A stretch of DNA of 33,135 nt from Pseudomonadota bacterium (GCA_023426275.1 JAFABC010000025.1:1-33135); one strand, 5' to 3'. Counted from the first letter of the stretch, positions 1-7,747 are shown. Numbers and translations: made by a program. The notes: generated from the sequence alone by a model not told the origin.

Positions 1-223
1 AGACGTAGACCACCGACACCCGGCCGGTGGGCCAGACGCCCGTGGCCAGCCGATCCAGGGCGCACAAAAAGGCGGTCAGCGTCTTGCCCGACCCGGTCGG
101 GGCCACGGCCAGCACATGCTCGCCAGCAGCGATATGCGGCCAGGCGCGGGCCTGGATGTCGGTCGGAACGCCGAGATTGGCGGCAAACCAATCGGTCAGG
201 CGTGGATCAAAGGGCAGCGGCAT
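1..223 (-). CDS. Lhr-like DEAD/DEAH-box helicase, N-terminal part (runs off the window)
   Basis: Read on the minus strand from the ATG at 223-221, the frame stays open to the window edge and gives 74 residues. It contains a Q-motif-like segment (PTDIQARAWP) and then the Walker A motif APTGSGKT, followed by TAFLCALDRL. This order and wording match the start of superfamily 2 helicases of the Lhr (large helicase-related) type, which unwind DNA or DNA-RNA duplexes with ATP in the cytoplasm. Only motif I is visible; motifs II-VI lie outside the window, so another DEAD-box helicase cannot be excluded. No clear Shine-Dalgarno precedes the ATG. The upstream DNA (224-800) is a repeat array that could be its control region. 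Confidence 0.7.
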   Translation of the reverse strand, partial: MPLPFDPRLTDWFAANLGVPTDIQARAWPHIAAGEHVLAVAPTGSGKTLTAFLCALDRLATGVWPTGRVSVVYV

Positions 224-316
224 GGCACCCAGGATAGGACCGGGCCAGGGGTTTTGGCAAAGCCCTTTGTGGGTTGCAGCAAATCATGCTGTAAAAACAG
301 CAAGTTAATAGAGATA

Positions 317-792
317 CGAACAAGGAAGGAACAACTTGCGACCAATTTTCCGGTCGTTTTGCACACAAAAGCGACAATTCGCACCCCTGCGGGCCGCAGT
401 TACGAACAGCTTGGCGACAAAACAGACAAGAAAGGAACAGAAAAGGGACACGCAAGGAACAGCCAACGGCGCAAAACGCACACGAAAGCGACATCCGCCC
501 AGGTAGCGAAGCCCGTTTGTCCGTTCCTGGCCGACCCGGGCCGTGCCCCAGACTTCGGGATGATAAAAAATTTTACCTTACATTTTAAGTTGATAGCCTG
601 TTTTTGCACAACAAAGGAACACCCTGACCGCCGTTAGGAACACAAAAGGAACAGATCGGGAACACGCCGGCTTCCCACCGGGATTTCAAGACATTCTTTC
701 AGAATTTCTAAAAAATATATTTATTCAATATGTTATCATGGTTTTGCACAAACAAGGAACAAGCCACCGTACGTTAGGAACACGAAAGGAAC
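317..792 (+). repeat. Helically phased GGAAC direct-repeat array
   Basis: The exact word GGAAC starts at 328, 434, 456, 616, 637, 648, 659, 756, 777 and 788 on the plus strand. The reverse word GTTCC occurs only once in 300-800, at 523. Spacings within clusters are 11 or 21-22 bp, i.e. one or two helical turns. Related words fall in the same phase: CGAAC at 317 and 403, GCGAC at 338, 371, 414 and 488, and GGGAC at 445. A typical unit reads ACAAAGGAACA. This looks like a multi-site binding region for a DNA-binding protein. A transcript rich in A(A)GGA motifs able to bind CsrA is another possibility. The function is unknown. Confidence 0.75.
356..760 (+). repeat. Degenerate GTTTTGCACA-headed repeats, about four copies
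   Basis: GTTTTGCACA occurs exactly at 356-365 and 741-750, and with one extra T at 600-610. A more diverged copy (CAAAACGCACACG) lies at 472-484. Each runs into an A-rich link and then a GGAAC or GCGAC word (371, 488, 616, 756). The third and fourth copies continue alike for about 60 bp, sharing GTTAGGAACAC and AAAGGAACAG. Centre-to-centre distances are roughly 115-140 bp. Confidence 0.6.
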
Positions 793-1110
793 AGGTTGGC
801 GTCAACAAACGCACCCGGAAACAGCAAACCAAGGCGTGCGCCCAGTCAGGCCAACCAGCTGGAATTACGGGAATACTTTTTAGTGAAGGATGATTCTCTC
901 TCCGAAAGAAACAACAAGGCCTCCGCCCCGGGAGACCAAAAGCGCCGCGCTACCGATGACGCCGGCAGCTTTTCCCCTCTCCCCTCGTTCGTGTCGGCCC
1001 TGCTGTCGGCGAGAGCGTCACTCCGTTGGGGCGCAGGCATTTACACGGTCGCCCGCATGCGGTCAAGACCGCGCGCCGGCCCGTCTTCTCCGGCCGCCGG
1101 GGGCCTCGAA

Positions 1111-1416
1111 TCAGGCAAGTCCGCTGGGTGTATCGGGTTCGTCGAACGCCGGCCGCACGCGGACGACCACGCCCCGGCCGGACAGATAGACGGCATGGGC
1201 CTCGGCCGCTTCGCGGGAAGGAAACGTCCGCAAGACAAGCAGGGCCCGGTCGGTTTCATCCCAGACCCAGACGTACTCCCCGGGCACGATGGCGCGCAGC
1301 AGCAATTCCTGGCGCAGGCGCGTGCGGGCCGCCTCGCGCTGCGCGAAGTCGTCCGGGTCATAGGGACCGCCAACGGCGAGCACCCACCACTTCGAGGCGG
1401 CCGCCGGTTCGCTCAT
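1111..1416 (-). CDS. Small conserved-looking hypothetical protein
   Basis: A 101-residue protein starting MSEPAAASKWWVLAVGG. The start at 1416-1414 is chosen because GGGAGG lies 8-9 nt upstream; an in-frame ATG at 1422 sits too close to that site. No signal peptide or membrane span is seen. The sequence is soluble-looking, with a basic helical middle (about residues 20-40, QREAARTRLRQELLLR) and alternating strand-like segments such as EYVWVWDE and ALLVLRTFPS that suggest a small alpha/beta fold. I do not recognise the family. It is downstream of btaA-btaB on the same strand, separated by about 175 bp that includes a perfect 16-bp palindrome, so it probably has its own promoter. Confidence 0.55.
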   Translation of the reverse strand: MSEPAAASKWWVLAVGGPYDPDDFAQREAARTRLRQELLLRAIVPGEYVWVWDETDRALLVLRTFPSREAAEAHAVYLSGRGVVVRVRPAFDEPDTPSGLA

Positions 1417-1472
1417 GACCATGCCCTCCCGCGACGAAGCGGACTGCGCGACAAGCCACGCCACGGCAAAGG

Positions 1473-1488
1473 CCGGCCATATGGCCGG
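1473..1488. repeat. Perfect 16-bp palindrome upstream of the small hypothetical gene
   Basis: CCGGCCATATGGCCGG is fully self-complementary. It lies 57 bp upstream of the start codon at 1416 and about 100 bp beyond the btaB stop. It could be an operator or only a GC-rich coincidence. Confidence 0.35.
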
Positions 1489-1591
1489 TCAACGGCGGTT
1501 CGTGTGTCGCAGGATGCGGTCATGGCCTGCCCCCCTTGCCCGACAGGATAGCCGGGCCGGGGACGGCTGACCAGGGGGAGGCAGGGACGGC

Positions 1592-2221
1592 CTATCGGCC
1601 CAGGTAGCGGAAGGCTTCCCACAGGCCGCCGTAGGCCGGCCGGGACGTTCGGGATACCGTGGCGAAGCGCGCGGCCAGCGCCGGGAGCAGATGGTCGTCC
1701 ATGCGCACGTGGTTGACGCCCATCCAGGAGCCGAACCAGGCAAAGGGCGTGCGCCGAAAATCGACCACGGCGAGCAGACCGCCCGGGGCCAGATGCAGCC
1801 GGGCGGCATCGAGAGCGGCCTCGAAGCCGGGATTGAACATGCTGAGGCTGTAGGAAAAAACGATCAGATCGGCCGAGGCCGGAGCCAGGCTTTCCGGGGC
1901 GTAGGCGGCGCAGACCAGCGTCGTGCGCCGGGCCTGATCAACGGACATGCCGCGTCCGGCCCGGTCGAGCATGGGCCGACACAAATCGATGCCGAGCAGC
2001 TCGGCCGCCGGAAACATCCGGGCCAGCTGGCGCAGATTGCGGCCGGTGCCGCAGCCGACTTCGACCACCTGCAGCCCTTCCCGCCGCCGTTGCCCCAGGG
2101 CGGCGGCGGCCTCGGCGATCAGGCGGCCGCGACCAAACAGAAAACTCCACCGGGTGGCGTCGTAGATGCGCGCGTGCCACTTGTAATAGGCGTGCAGCGG
2201 GCTGGCGGAACAGGCATCCAT
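1592..2221 (-). CDS. btaB: SAM-dependent N-methyltransferase, BtaB-like
   Basis: A 209-residue class I SAM methyltransferase. Motif I is VVEVGCGTG at about residues 52-60, with the acidic end of strand 2 at GIDL (77-80). The N-terminus (YKWHARIYDATRWSFLFGR) resembles BtaB proteins, which add three methyl groups to diacylglyceryl-homoserine to give the betaine lipid DGTS. The start codon follows the btaA stop by one base (TGA-C-ATG), so translation is probably coupled. The pairing with btaA is the main reason for the name; on its own the sequence would only be called a class I methyltransferase. The protein is expected to work at the inner face of the cytoplasmic membrane. Confidence 0.75.
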   Translation of the reverse strand: MDACSASPLHAYYKWHARIYDATRWSFLFGRGRLIAEAAAALGQRRREGLQVVEVGCGTGRNLRQLARMFPAAELLGIDLCRPMLDRAGRGMSVDQARRTTLVCAAYAPESLAPASADLIVFSYSLSMFNPGFEAALDAARLHLAPGGLLAVVDFRRTPFAWFGSWMGVNHVRMDDHLLPALAARFATVSRTSRPAYGGLWEAFRYLGR

Positions 2222-2222
2222 G

Positions 2223-3386
2223 TCAGGCCACCACCGCCAGATGCTGGCTGCCGTAGGTGCCCACGCGGTCGGTGGCGTGCAGGGGCTCGGTCAGCTCCGG
2301 GAAAAACCGCAACCGCCCCCGTGTTTCTCCGGGAACGAAGGAGACATCGAGCCCGGCCGTGCGCATGAGGATTTTGGCCTCGGGCGCGGCCCGGTCCAGG
2401 ATGCGCTCCCACTCCTCGGCCAGATCGGCCGGGGCGTGGCTGGCCAGCCAGTCCTGGTGGTCGAGCAGGACGAAATGGCTGTAGGGACCGGGATGGTCGG
2501 CCAAAAAGCCGCTCAGTGTGGCGGTGTGGCTGAACAGGCTCTCCAGCCGGCCGCGAATACGCGCGAAATTCGCTTCCTTGAGGTATTGCGGGCAACACTC
2601 CCGCGTGTAGCGGCCGGTCAGATAGACGCGCCAGAAATAGTTCTCGGCCATGGGCGGGCCGGTGAAGACCCGGCGCACCTTGTCGCGCACGAACCCTTCC
2701 AGGCCGCCGGGATGGGAACGCCGGACCAGCTCGATTTGCGGGCGCGGCACGCCGAGCAGGGCCATGGTTTCCGGCCGGCCCACCAGCCAGCGGCTGAGGC
2801 GGTCCCAGAAAACCGGTTCGATTTCGGAGAAAAGCCGCCGCTGTTCCTCGGCCGTGGTAGCAGCCAGCAATCGCGGAATCCTGCGCCGCACGCCGGGCTT
2901 CACGGCCCCGAGCAGCCGGGAAAAGGCAAAGGCCACCGCCCCGGACGCGCCGTGGTAATAAAAGGAGCGGGAAAAGGCCCCGGCTTTGAAATAGCCGATG
3001 TTCCGGTCCCAAAAGGTCCGGGCGTAGTCCGGCAACGCCCCCCGGATGCGGGCATAGACGCCGGCGCAACCCGGGCCGCCGCCCTCGCCGAAAAAGGCGA
3101 AGAGTTCCTCGAAGGAACCCTGGGCAAAAAGCGCCCGCTTGAGTTCGAGCAGGGCGTTTTGCCGGAAATTCACGTCCACGCAGTCGATGCGCTCCGGCGC
3201 GTCGAGAAGGTAATCCAGGGCGTTGTCCCCGGCCGAGGTGATGACGACCACGCGGGATCGCGGCGTGAGGCCGAGCAGACGCCGGTCCAGGCGCGGATCC
3301 TCCCAGCAGGCGTTGTACACGAGCCGGTTGCCGTGGATGTAGCGGAAAAACGCGTCCTGAAAACGGGAGCCAAGTGTTTTGGTCAT
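2223..3386 (-). CDS. btaA: SAM:diacylglycerol 3-amino-3-carboxypropyltransferase, BtaA-like (DUF3419)
   Basis: A 387-residue protein with the BtaA/DUF3419 signature. VYNACWEDPRLD (about 23-34) is followed by the SAM-binding VVVITSAGDNALDYLL (47-61) and VDVNFRQNALLELK (70-83). BtaA moves the 3-amino-3-carboxypropyl group of SAM to diacylglycerol, giving diacylglyceryl-homoserine, the first step of betaine-lipid synthesis. The start MTKTLGSRFQ at 3386 is preferred: the frame continues 50 codons upstream, but that extension is Arg/Ser/Gly-rich and unlike the family. btaB follows after one base. The gene is divergent from nifE. In other bacteria such lipids replace phospholipids under phosphate limitation; no Pho box was recognised here. 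Confidence 0.85.
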   Translation of the reverse strand: MTKTLGSRFQDAFFRYIHGNRLVYNACWEDPRLDRRLLGLTPRSRVVVITSAGDNALDYLLDAPERIDCVDVNFRQNALLELKRALFAQGSFEELFAFFGEGGGPGCAGVYARIRGALPDYARTFWDRNIGYFKAGAFSRSFYYHGASGAVAFAFSRLLGAVKPGVRRRIPRLLAATTAEEQRRLFSEIEPVFWDRLSRWLVGRPETMALLGVPRPQIELVRRSHPGGLEGFVRDKVRRVFTGPPMAENYFWRVYLTGRYTRECCPQYLKEANFARIRGRLESLFSHTATLSGFLADHPGPYSHFVLLDHQDWLASHAPADLAEEWERILDRAAPEAKILMRTAGLDVSFVPGETRGRLRFFPELTEPLHATDRVGTYGSQHLAVVA

Positions 3387-3698
3387 GGGGCTTGCGGGTC
3401 CTGAAAGAGGGGTTGCGGCCAGACGACTTCCAAAACGTCCAGCTACCCCGGACACGCCTGTGGCGCACGTCGTCCCGGTGACGAAACAGCGACAATCCCG
3501 TCGTCTCCGCCCCGCCGTCCACGCTTTTGAACGCAATCGTGCCTGTCGCTACATTTCTGTCGCCCCCTGAAATACAATTTTGTCCGACATCCTGTACGCT
3601 TCAATATAATTTTTTTTATTTCAGTATATTATAAAATGGCACGGTCTTTGTAGAGTCCCGATGACCCCGGGAAGTGGTGATCGGGGAAAGGAGCGTAC
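3387..3698. promoter_or_regulatory. Divergent btaA / nifE intergenic region
   Basis: This 312-bp region separates two divergent operons. The right half is AT-rich (3600-3640), as is usual upstream of a strong promoter. It contains a direct repeat CTGTCGC (3543-3549 and 3557-3563), a short palindrome TGTCCGACA (3581-3589) and a sigma-54 type promoter listed separately. I searched for the NifA upstream site TGT-N10-ACA and found none; the nearest is TGT-N13-ACA at 3558-3576. An inverted repeat CCCGAT/ATCGGG (3657-3662 and 3680-3685) lies just before the nifE Shine-Dalgarno. No clear promoter for btaA was identified. Confidence 0.6.
3637..3652 (+). promoter_or_regulatory. Sigma-54 (-24/-12) promoter of nifENB
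   Basis: TGGCAC-N5-TTGTA matches the RpoN consensus TGGCAC-N5-TTGCW at all but one position (T instead of C in the -12 element). The expected transcription start is near 3662, about 35 nt before the nifE ATG. Nitrogen-fixation genes are commonly RpoN-dependent, which supports the call. Confidence 0.75.
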
Positions 3699-5105
3699 AT
3701 GGAACAGGCCATTTTCGAGGAACGGCGGGATCAGATCCACCGCAAGGGCGAAGGGCCCTTTGAACTGGCTTGCAACCGCGAAAGCCTGGCCGGGGCGGTC
3801 TCCCAGCGGGCCTGCGTGTTTTGCGGCTCGCGGGTGGTGCTCTACCCCATCGCCGACGCGTTGCATCTCGTCCACGGGCCCATCGGCTGCGCCGTGTACA
3901 CCTGGGACATTCGCGGCGCACTGTCCTCCGGGCCGGAACTCCACCGTCTGAGCTTTTCCACCGACTTGCAGGAAAAAGACGTGATTTTCGGCGGCGAGAA
4001 AAAACTCAAGGCCGCCCTGCTCGAACTCATCGAGCGCCACAAGCCCAATGCCGTCTTCGTGTACGCCACCTGCATCGTCGGCATCATCGGCGACGACGTG
4101 GGCGCGGTGTGCCGGGACGTGGCCGAAACCACCGGCATTCCCATCATCCCGGTGCAGTCCGAGGGCTTCAAGGGCAACAAGCGCGAAGGCTACGCCGCCG
4201 CCTGCAAGGCCCTCTTCACCCTGGCGGGCACGGGCGACACCACGGACATCAGCCCGGTTTCCGTCAATATTTTTGGCGACTTCAATCTGGCCGGCGAAAT
4301 CTGGATCATCCGCGAGTACTTCCGGAAGATGGGCGTCGAGGTGGTGGCCAACATTACCGGCGACGGCCGGGTGGCCGATGTGCGGCGCTGCCACGGCGCG
4401 GCCCTCAACATCGTGCAGTGCTCCGGGGCCACCATGGAACTGGCCAAGATGATGAAGGAAAAATACGGCATCCCGTTTTTGCGGGTGTCCTACCTCGGCA
4501 TCGAGGACATGGCCGATTCCCTGTACGCCGTGGCCGACCATTTCAAGGACCGCGACCCCGGCATCGTGGAGCGCACCCAGAAGCTCGTGCGCGAGGAACT
4601 GGCCGAACTGCTGCCCCAGCTCAAGCAGTACCGCAAGGATCTCGAAGGCAAGCGGGCCGCCATCTACGTCGGCGGCGCCTTCAAGGCCTTTTCCCTGATC
4701 AAGGCCTTCCGCCACCTGGGCATGAAGGTGGTGCTCGTCGGGTCCCAGACCGGAACCAAGGAAGACTACGAGGAGCTGGCCGCCATCTGCGACCCGGGCA
4801 CGGTGATCGTCGACGACTCCAATCCGCTGGAGCTCTCCAAGTTCGTGCGGGAGCTCGACGTGGACCTGTTCGTGGGCGGCGTCAAGGAACGGCCCATCGC
4901 CCACAAGCTCGGGGTCGGCTTTTGCGACCACAACCACGAACGCAAGGAAGCCCTGGAAGGCTTTATCGGCATGCTCAATTTCGCCAAGGAAGTGCACGCT
5001 TCGGCCACAAGCCCCATCTGGCGGTTCGTGCCCCGTCGCGAGGCCATGGCCAAGGCCAAGGCCAACGAAACCGGCCAGCGCGCCGCCGGGGGAGAAGAAA
5101 GATGA
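3699..5105 (+). CDS. nifE: Nitrogenase FeMo-cofactor biosynthesis protein NifE
   Basis: A 468-residue protein of the nitrogenase component 1 family. The N-terminal half carries the cluster-ligand cysteines typical of NifE: RACVFCGSR (Cys39, Cys42), HGPIGCAVYTWDIRG (Cys64) and YATCIVGIIGDD (Cys125). NifE pairs with NifN to form the scaffold on which the NifB product is matured into FeMo-cofactor before transfer to NifDK. SALSSG-like and FGGEKKL segments match NifE rather than NifD. AAAGGAG lies just upstream of the ATG. The 3' end overlaps nifN by 4 bp (ATGA). nifH, nifD and nifK are not in the window; here nifE is the first gene after the sigma-54 promoter. Confidence 0.95.
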   Translation: MEQAIFEERRDQIHRKGEGPFELACNRESLAGAVSQRACVFCGSRVVLYPIADALHLVHGPIGCAVYTWDIRGALSSGPELHRLSFSTDLQEKDVIFGGEKKLKAALLELIERHKPNAVFVYATCIVGIIGDDVGAVCRDVAETTGIPIIPVQSEGFKGNKREGYAAACKALFTLAGTGDTTDISPVSVNIFGDFNLAGEIWIIREYFRKMGVEVVANITGDGRVADVRRCHGAALNIVQCSGATMELAKMMKEKYGIPFLRVSYLGIEDMADSLYAVADHFKDRDPGIVERTQKLVREELAELLPQLKQYRKDLEGKRAAIYVGGAFKAFSLIKAFRHLGMKVVLVGSQTGTKEDYEELAAICDPGTVIVDDSNPLELSKFVRELDVDLFVGGVKERPIAHKLGVGFCDHNHERKEALEGFIGMLNFAKEVHASATSPIWRFVPRREAMAKAKANETGQRAAGGEER

Positions 5106-6457
5106 GCGATTCGCCCTACGTTTCCACGACCAACGCCTGCAAGTTGTGCACCCCCCTCGGAGCGGCCCTGGCCTTCCGGGGCGTCGAGGGAGCCATCCCG
5201 TTTCTGCACGGCTCCCAGGGCTGCGCCACCTACATGCGCCGTTACATCATCAGCCATTTTCGCGAGCCCATGGACATCGCCTCCTCGGCCCTCGGCGAGA
5301 AGCAGGCCGTCTTCGGCGGCGGCCCCAACCTCAAAAAGGGCATCCTGAACGTCATGTCCAAGTACGGGGCCAAGGTCGTCGGCGTGGCCACCACCTGCCT
5401 GACCGAAACCATCGGGGATGACGTGCCTCATCTGCTGGCGGAATTTCGCAAGGAGTTCGCCGACCTGCCCCTGCCTGAAATCGTCAGCGTCTCCACGCCG
5501 AGCTACTCCGGCACCCACATGGAAGGCTGGCACGCGGCCACGGCCGCCCTGGCCAGCCAGCTCGTGCGCGAGAAGGTCCCGGCCGAACGCCGGGTCAACC
5601 TCATCCCCGGGTTCGTCTCCCCGGCCGACATCCGCTACTTCAGGGAAATTCTCGACGACTACGGCGTGTCCTCCACGATCCTGCCCGACATCTCCGAAAG
5701 CATGGATCGCCCGGCCCTGCTCGATTACGAAAAACTCCCGGCCGGCGGCACGCCGCTTGCCGACATCCAGGCCATGTCCGGAGCCCTGGGCACCATCGAA
5801 TGCGGCCGGGCCGACCACATGGCCGAAAGCGCCGGGGCCAACCTGGAACGCCGCTTCGACGTGCGCAACCTGCGCGTGGGCCTGCCCATCGGCGTGCGCG
5901 AGACCGACGCCTTCTTCGACGCCCTGGAAACGCTGACCGGGCTGGCCATGCCCGAGAAGTACGCCGCCGAACGCGGCCGGCTGGTGGACGCCTACGTCGA
6001 CGGACACAAGTACGTGGCCGGCAAGCGGGCCATCGTCTACGGCGAGGAAGACCTCGTCATCGCCATGGTGGCCTTCCTGGCCGAAATCGGGATCAAGCCC
6101 ATCCTGGCCGCCACCGGGGCCAAGTGCCGCAACTTCAAGCAGGCCCTGGCCGACGTGACCGCCGACATCCTGCCCGAGCCGCCCGAGGCCCGGGAAGGCG
6201 TGGACTTCCATGACATCGCCGAGCAGGCCGCCGATCTGGCTCCGGACCTGCTCGTGGGACACAGCAAGGGCTACCGCTACGCCAAGGACATGGGCGTGCC
6301 GCTGGTGCGGATCGGCTTCCCCATCCATGACCGCTTTGGCGGCCAGCGGCTCCAGCACATCGGCTACCGCGGCACCCAGAGCCTTTTCGACCGCCTGGTC
6401 AACACCATCCTCGAACGCAAGCAGGCTGACAGCCCCGTCGGGTACGGCTATCTCTAA
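5102..6457 (+). CDS. nifN: Nitrogenase FeMo-cofactor biosynthesis protein NifN
   Basis: A 451-residue component 1 family protein. The N-terminus has NACKLCTPLGAALAF (Cys13, Cys16) and HGSQGCATYMRRY (Cys41), then MDIASSALGE and FGGGPNLKKGI, and ATTCLTETIGDD (Cys99), all typical of NifN. It is the beta-type partner of NifE in the scaffold complex. Translation starts at the ATG overlapping the nifE stop as ATGA, with GGGGGAGAAG just upstream, so synthesis of the two subunits is probably coupled. The protein is not fused to NifB, which is encoded 12 bp downstream. Confidence 0.95.
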   Translation: MSDSPYVSTTNACKLCTPLGAALAFRGVEGAIPFLHGSQGCATYMRRYIISHFREPMDIASSALGEKQAVFGGGPNLKKGILNVMSKYGAKVVGVATTCLTETIGDDVPHLLAEFRKEFADLPLPEIVSVSTPSYSGTHMEGWHAATAALASQLVREKVPAERRVNLIPGFVSPADIRYFREILDDYGVSSTILPDISESMDRPALLDYEKLPAGGTPLADIQAMSGALGTIECGRADHMAESAGANLERRFDVRNLRVGLPIGVRETDAFFDALETLTGLAMPEKYAAERGRLVDAYVDGHKYVAGKRAIVYGEEDLVIAMVAFLAEIGIKPILAATGAKCRNFKQALADVTADILPEPPEAREGVDFHDIAEQAADLAPDLLVGHSKGYRYAKDMGVPLVRIGFPIHDRFGGQRLQHIGYRGTQSLFDRLVNTILERKQADSPVGYGYL

Positions 6458-6469
6458 AAGGAGCGCGCA

Positions 6470-7747
6470 ATGACCACCACCAAGGACCTCTCCAAGCACC
6501 CCTGTTTCAACAGGGAATCCGCCGGCTCCTGCGGCCGGGTCCACCTGCCCGTGGCCCCCAAGTGCAACATCATGTGCAACTTCTGCAATCGCAAATACGA
6601 TTGCGTCAGCGAATCGCGTCCCGGCGTCACCAGCGCCGTGCTCAGCCCCGAGCAGGCCGTGCTGTACATGGAAAAGGTGTTGGAACGGGAACCCCGCATC
6701 ACGGTGGTCGGCATTGCCGGCCCGGGCGACCCCATGGCCAACCCCGAGAGTATGGAGACCATCCGCCTGCTTAAGGAAAAGTTCCCGCAGATGCTTTTCT
6801 GCCTGTCCACCAACGGCCTGGCCCTGCCGCCCCATGCCGCCGAACTGGCCGAGCTGGGCGTCACCCACGTGACCGTCACGGTCAACGCCGTGGACCCGAA
6901 GATCGGCGCCAAGGTCTATGCCTGGGCCCGGGACGGCAAGGTCATCCACCGGGGCGAGGACGCCGCCCGGCTTCTCCTGGAACGGCAGATCGAAGGTATT
7001 AAGATCCTGAAGGAAAAAGGCGTCATCGTCAAATCCAACACCATCGTCATCCCGGGCGTCAACGACGAGCACGTGGTGGAAGTCTCCAAGAAGCTGTCCG
7101 AGCTCGGGGTGGACATCCAAAACATCATGCCGCTGTTCCCGGTCGAGGACACGCCGTTTGCCGAGGTGCCCGCGCCCACGTCCGAGATGATCAAGGACCT
7201 GCGCGCCAGGGCCGGCGAGCTGCTGCCGCAGATGAGCCATTGCAAGCGCTGCCGGGCCGACGCCGTGGGGCTTTTGTGCAACGACCGTTCGGGCGAACTC
7301 TCGCCGCTGCTCGCGGAATGCTCGCACACCGTTCCCGGAGCCGACCTGTCCAAGCGGCCCTACGTGGCCGTGGCCACCCGCGAGGGCATGCTCGTCAACA
7401 TGCACCTGGGCGAGGCCCACAAGTTCCAGATCTGGAAGCAGGAAGGCATCGGCTTCTCCTACGTCGAGGACCGCTACGCCCCCGATCCCGGGGCCGGTCC
7501 CAAGCGCTGGGAGGAACTGGCCAAGGTGCTTTCCGATTGCCGGGCCGTGCTCGTGGCCGCCTACGGCGAGACCCCGCGCAAGGTGCTGACCGCCTCCGGC
7601 GTGCTGCCCTATGAATGTTCGGGCTTCCTGGAGACGGCCCTGGCCGAAGTCTACGGCGCGGGCGACCTGTCCCTGCTCAAGAGCCGGCGCAAGGGTCTCG
7701 GCAAGGCCTGCTGCGGCGGCTCGGGCGGCGGCGAAGGCTGCGGCTGA
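6470..7747 (+). CDS. nifB: Nitrogenase cofactor biosynthesis protein NifB (radical SAM)
   Basis: A 425-residue protein. The radical-SAM motif is CNIMCNFC (Cys32, Cys36, Cys39), preceded by HPCFN (10-14) and followed by the NifB motif ESRPG (47-51) and the glycine-rich IAGPGDP. A second cysteine pair lies in HCKRCRADAVGLL. The C-terminal third (from about residue 295) is a NifX/NafY-like cofactor-binding domain. NifB fuses two [4Fe-4S] clusters and inserts a carbide to make NifB-co, the FeMo-co precursor passed to NifEN. AAGGAG precedes the ATG. The protein ends in an unusual Cys/Gly-rich tail (KACCGGSGGGEGCG). It is last in the nifENB unit. Confidence 0.95.
   Translation: MTTTKDLSKHPCFNRESAGSCGRVHLPVAPKCNIMCNFCNRKYDCVSESRPGVTSAVLSPEQAVLYMEKVLEREPRITVVGIAGPGDPMANPESMETIRLLKEKFPQMLFCLSTNGLALPPHAAELAELGVTHVTVTVNAVDPKIGAKVYAWARDGKVIHRGEDAARLLLERQIEGIKILKEKGVIVKSNTIVIPGVNDEHVVEVSKKLSELGVDIQNIMPLFPVEDTPFAEVPAPTSEMIKDLRARAGELLPQMSHCKRCRADAVGLLCNDRSGELSPLLAECSHTVPGADLSKRPYVAVATREGMLVNMHLGEAHKFQIWKQEGIGFSYVEDRYAPDPGAGPKRWEELAKVLSDCRAVLVAAYGETPRKVLTASGVLPYECSGFLETALAEVYGAGDLSLLKSRRKGLGKACCGGSGGGEGCG

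Larger units (their letters stand above)
224..1110. other. Long non-coding stretch with AT-rich segments and repeat arrays
   Basis: No open frame here looks like a protein. The 300-800 part is clearly more AT-rich than the rest of the window, with runs around 561-590 and 700-740. It contains short direct repeats (GGAAC and relatives) and a longer repeat beginning GTTTTGCACA, listed separately. From about 800 to 1110 the DNA returns to the GC-rich background. In that part I see only an inverted repeat (GCGGTC-AA-GACCGC, 1059-1072), and no gene. Confidence 0.7.

Noticed and set aside
207..494. A Cys/Leu-rich minus-strand frame (95 codons) in the repeat region
   Set aside because: Its residues simply translate the repeated TGTTCCTTT words and it overlaps the helicase start. 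There is no independent evidence of coding.
596..660. GGAAC words as -35 boxes of ECF sigma factor promoters
   Set aside because: GGAAC is typical of such boxes, but no -10 motif lies at the required 16-17 bp spacing. The 11-bp repetition also does not fit promoters.
317..792. The repeat region as a CRISPR array
   Set aside because: The repeated words are too short, the long repeat is degenerate, spacing is irregular at the larger scale, and no cas gene is present.
796..1551. A plus-strand frame of 251 codons over the small hypothetical gene
   Set aside because: It starts with TTG, lacks a ribosome site, is rich in Arg/Pro/Gly and overlaps a better supported minus-strand gene.
3558..3576. 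NifA upstream activating site TGT-N10-ACA
   Set aside because: The nearest match has a 13-bp spacer, which does not fit the known site.
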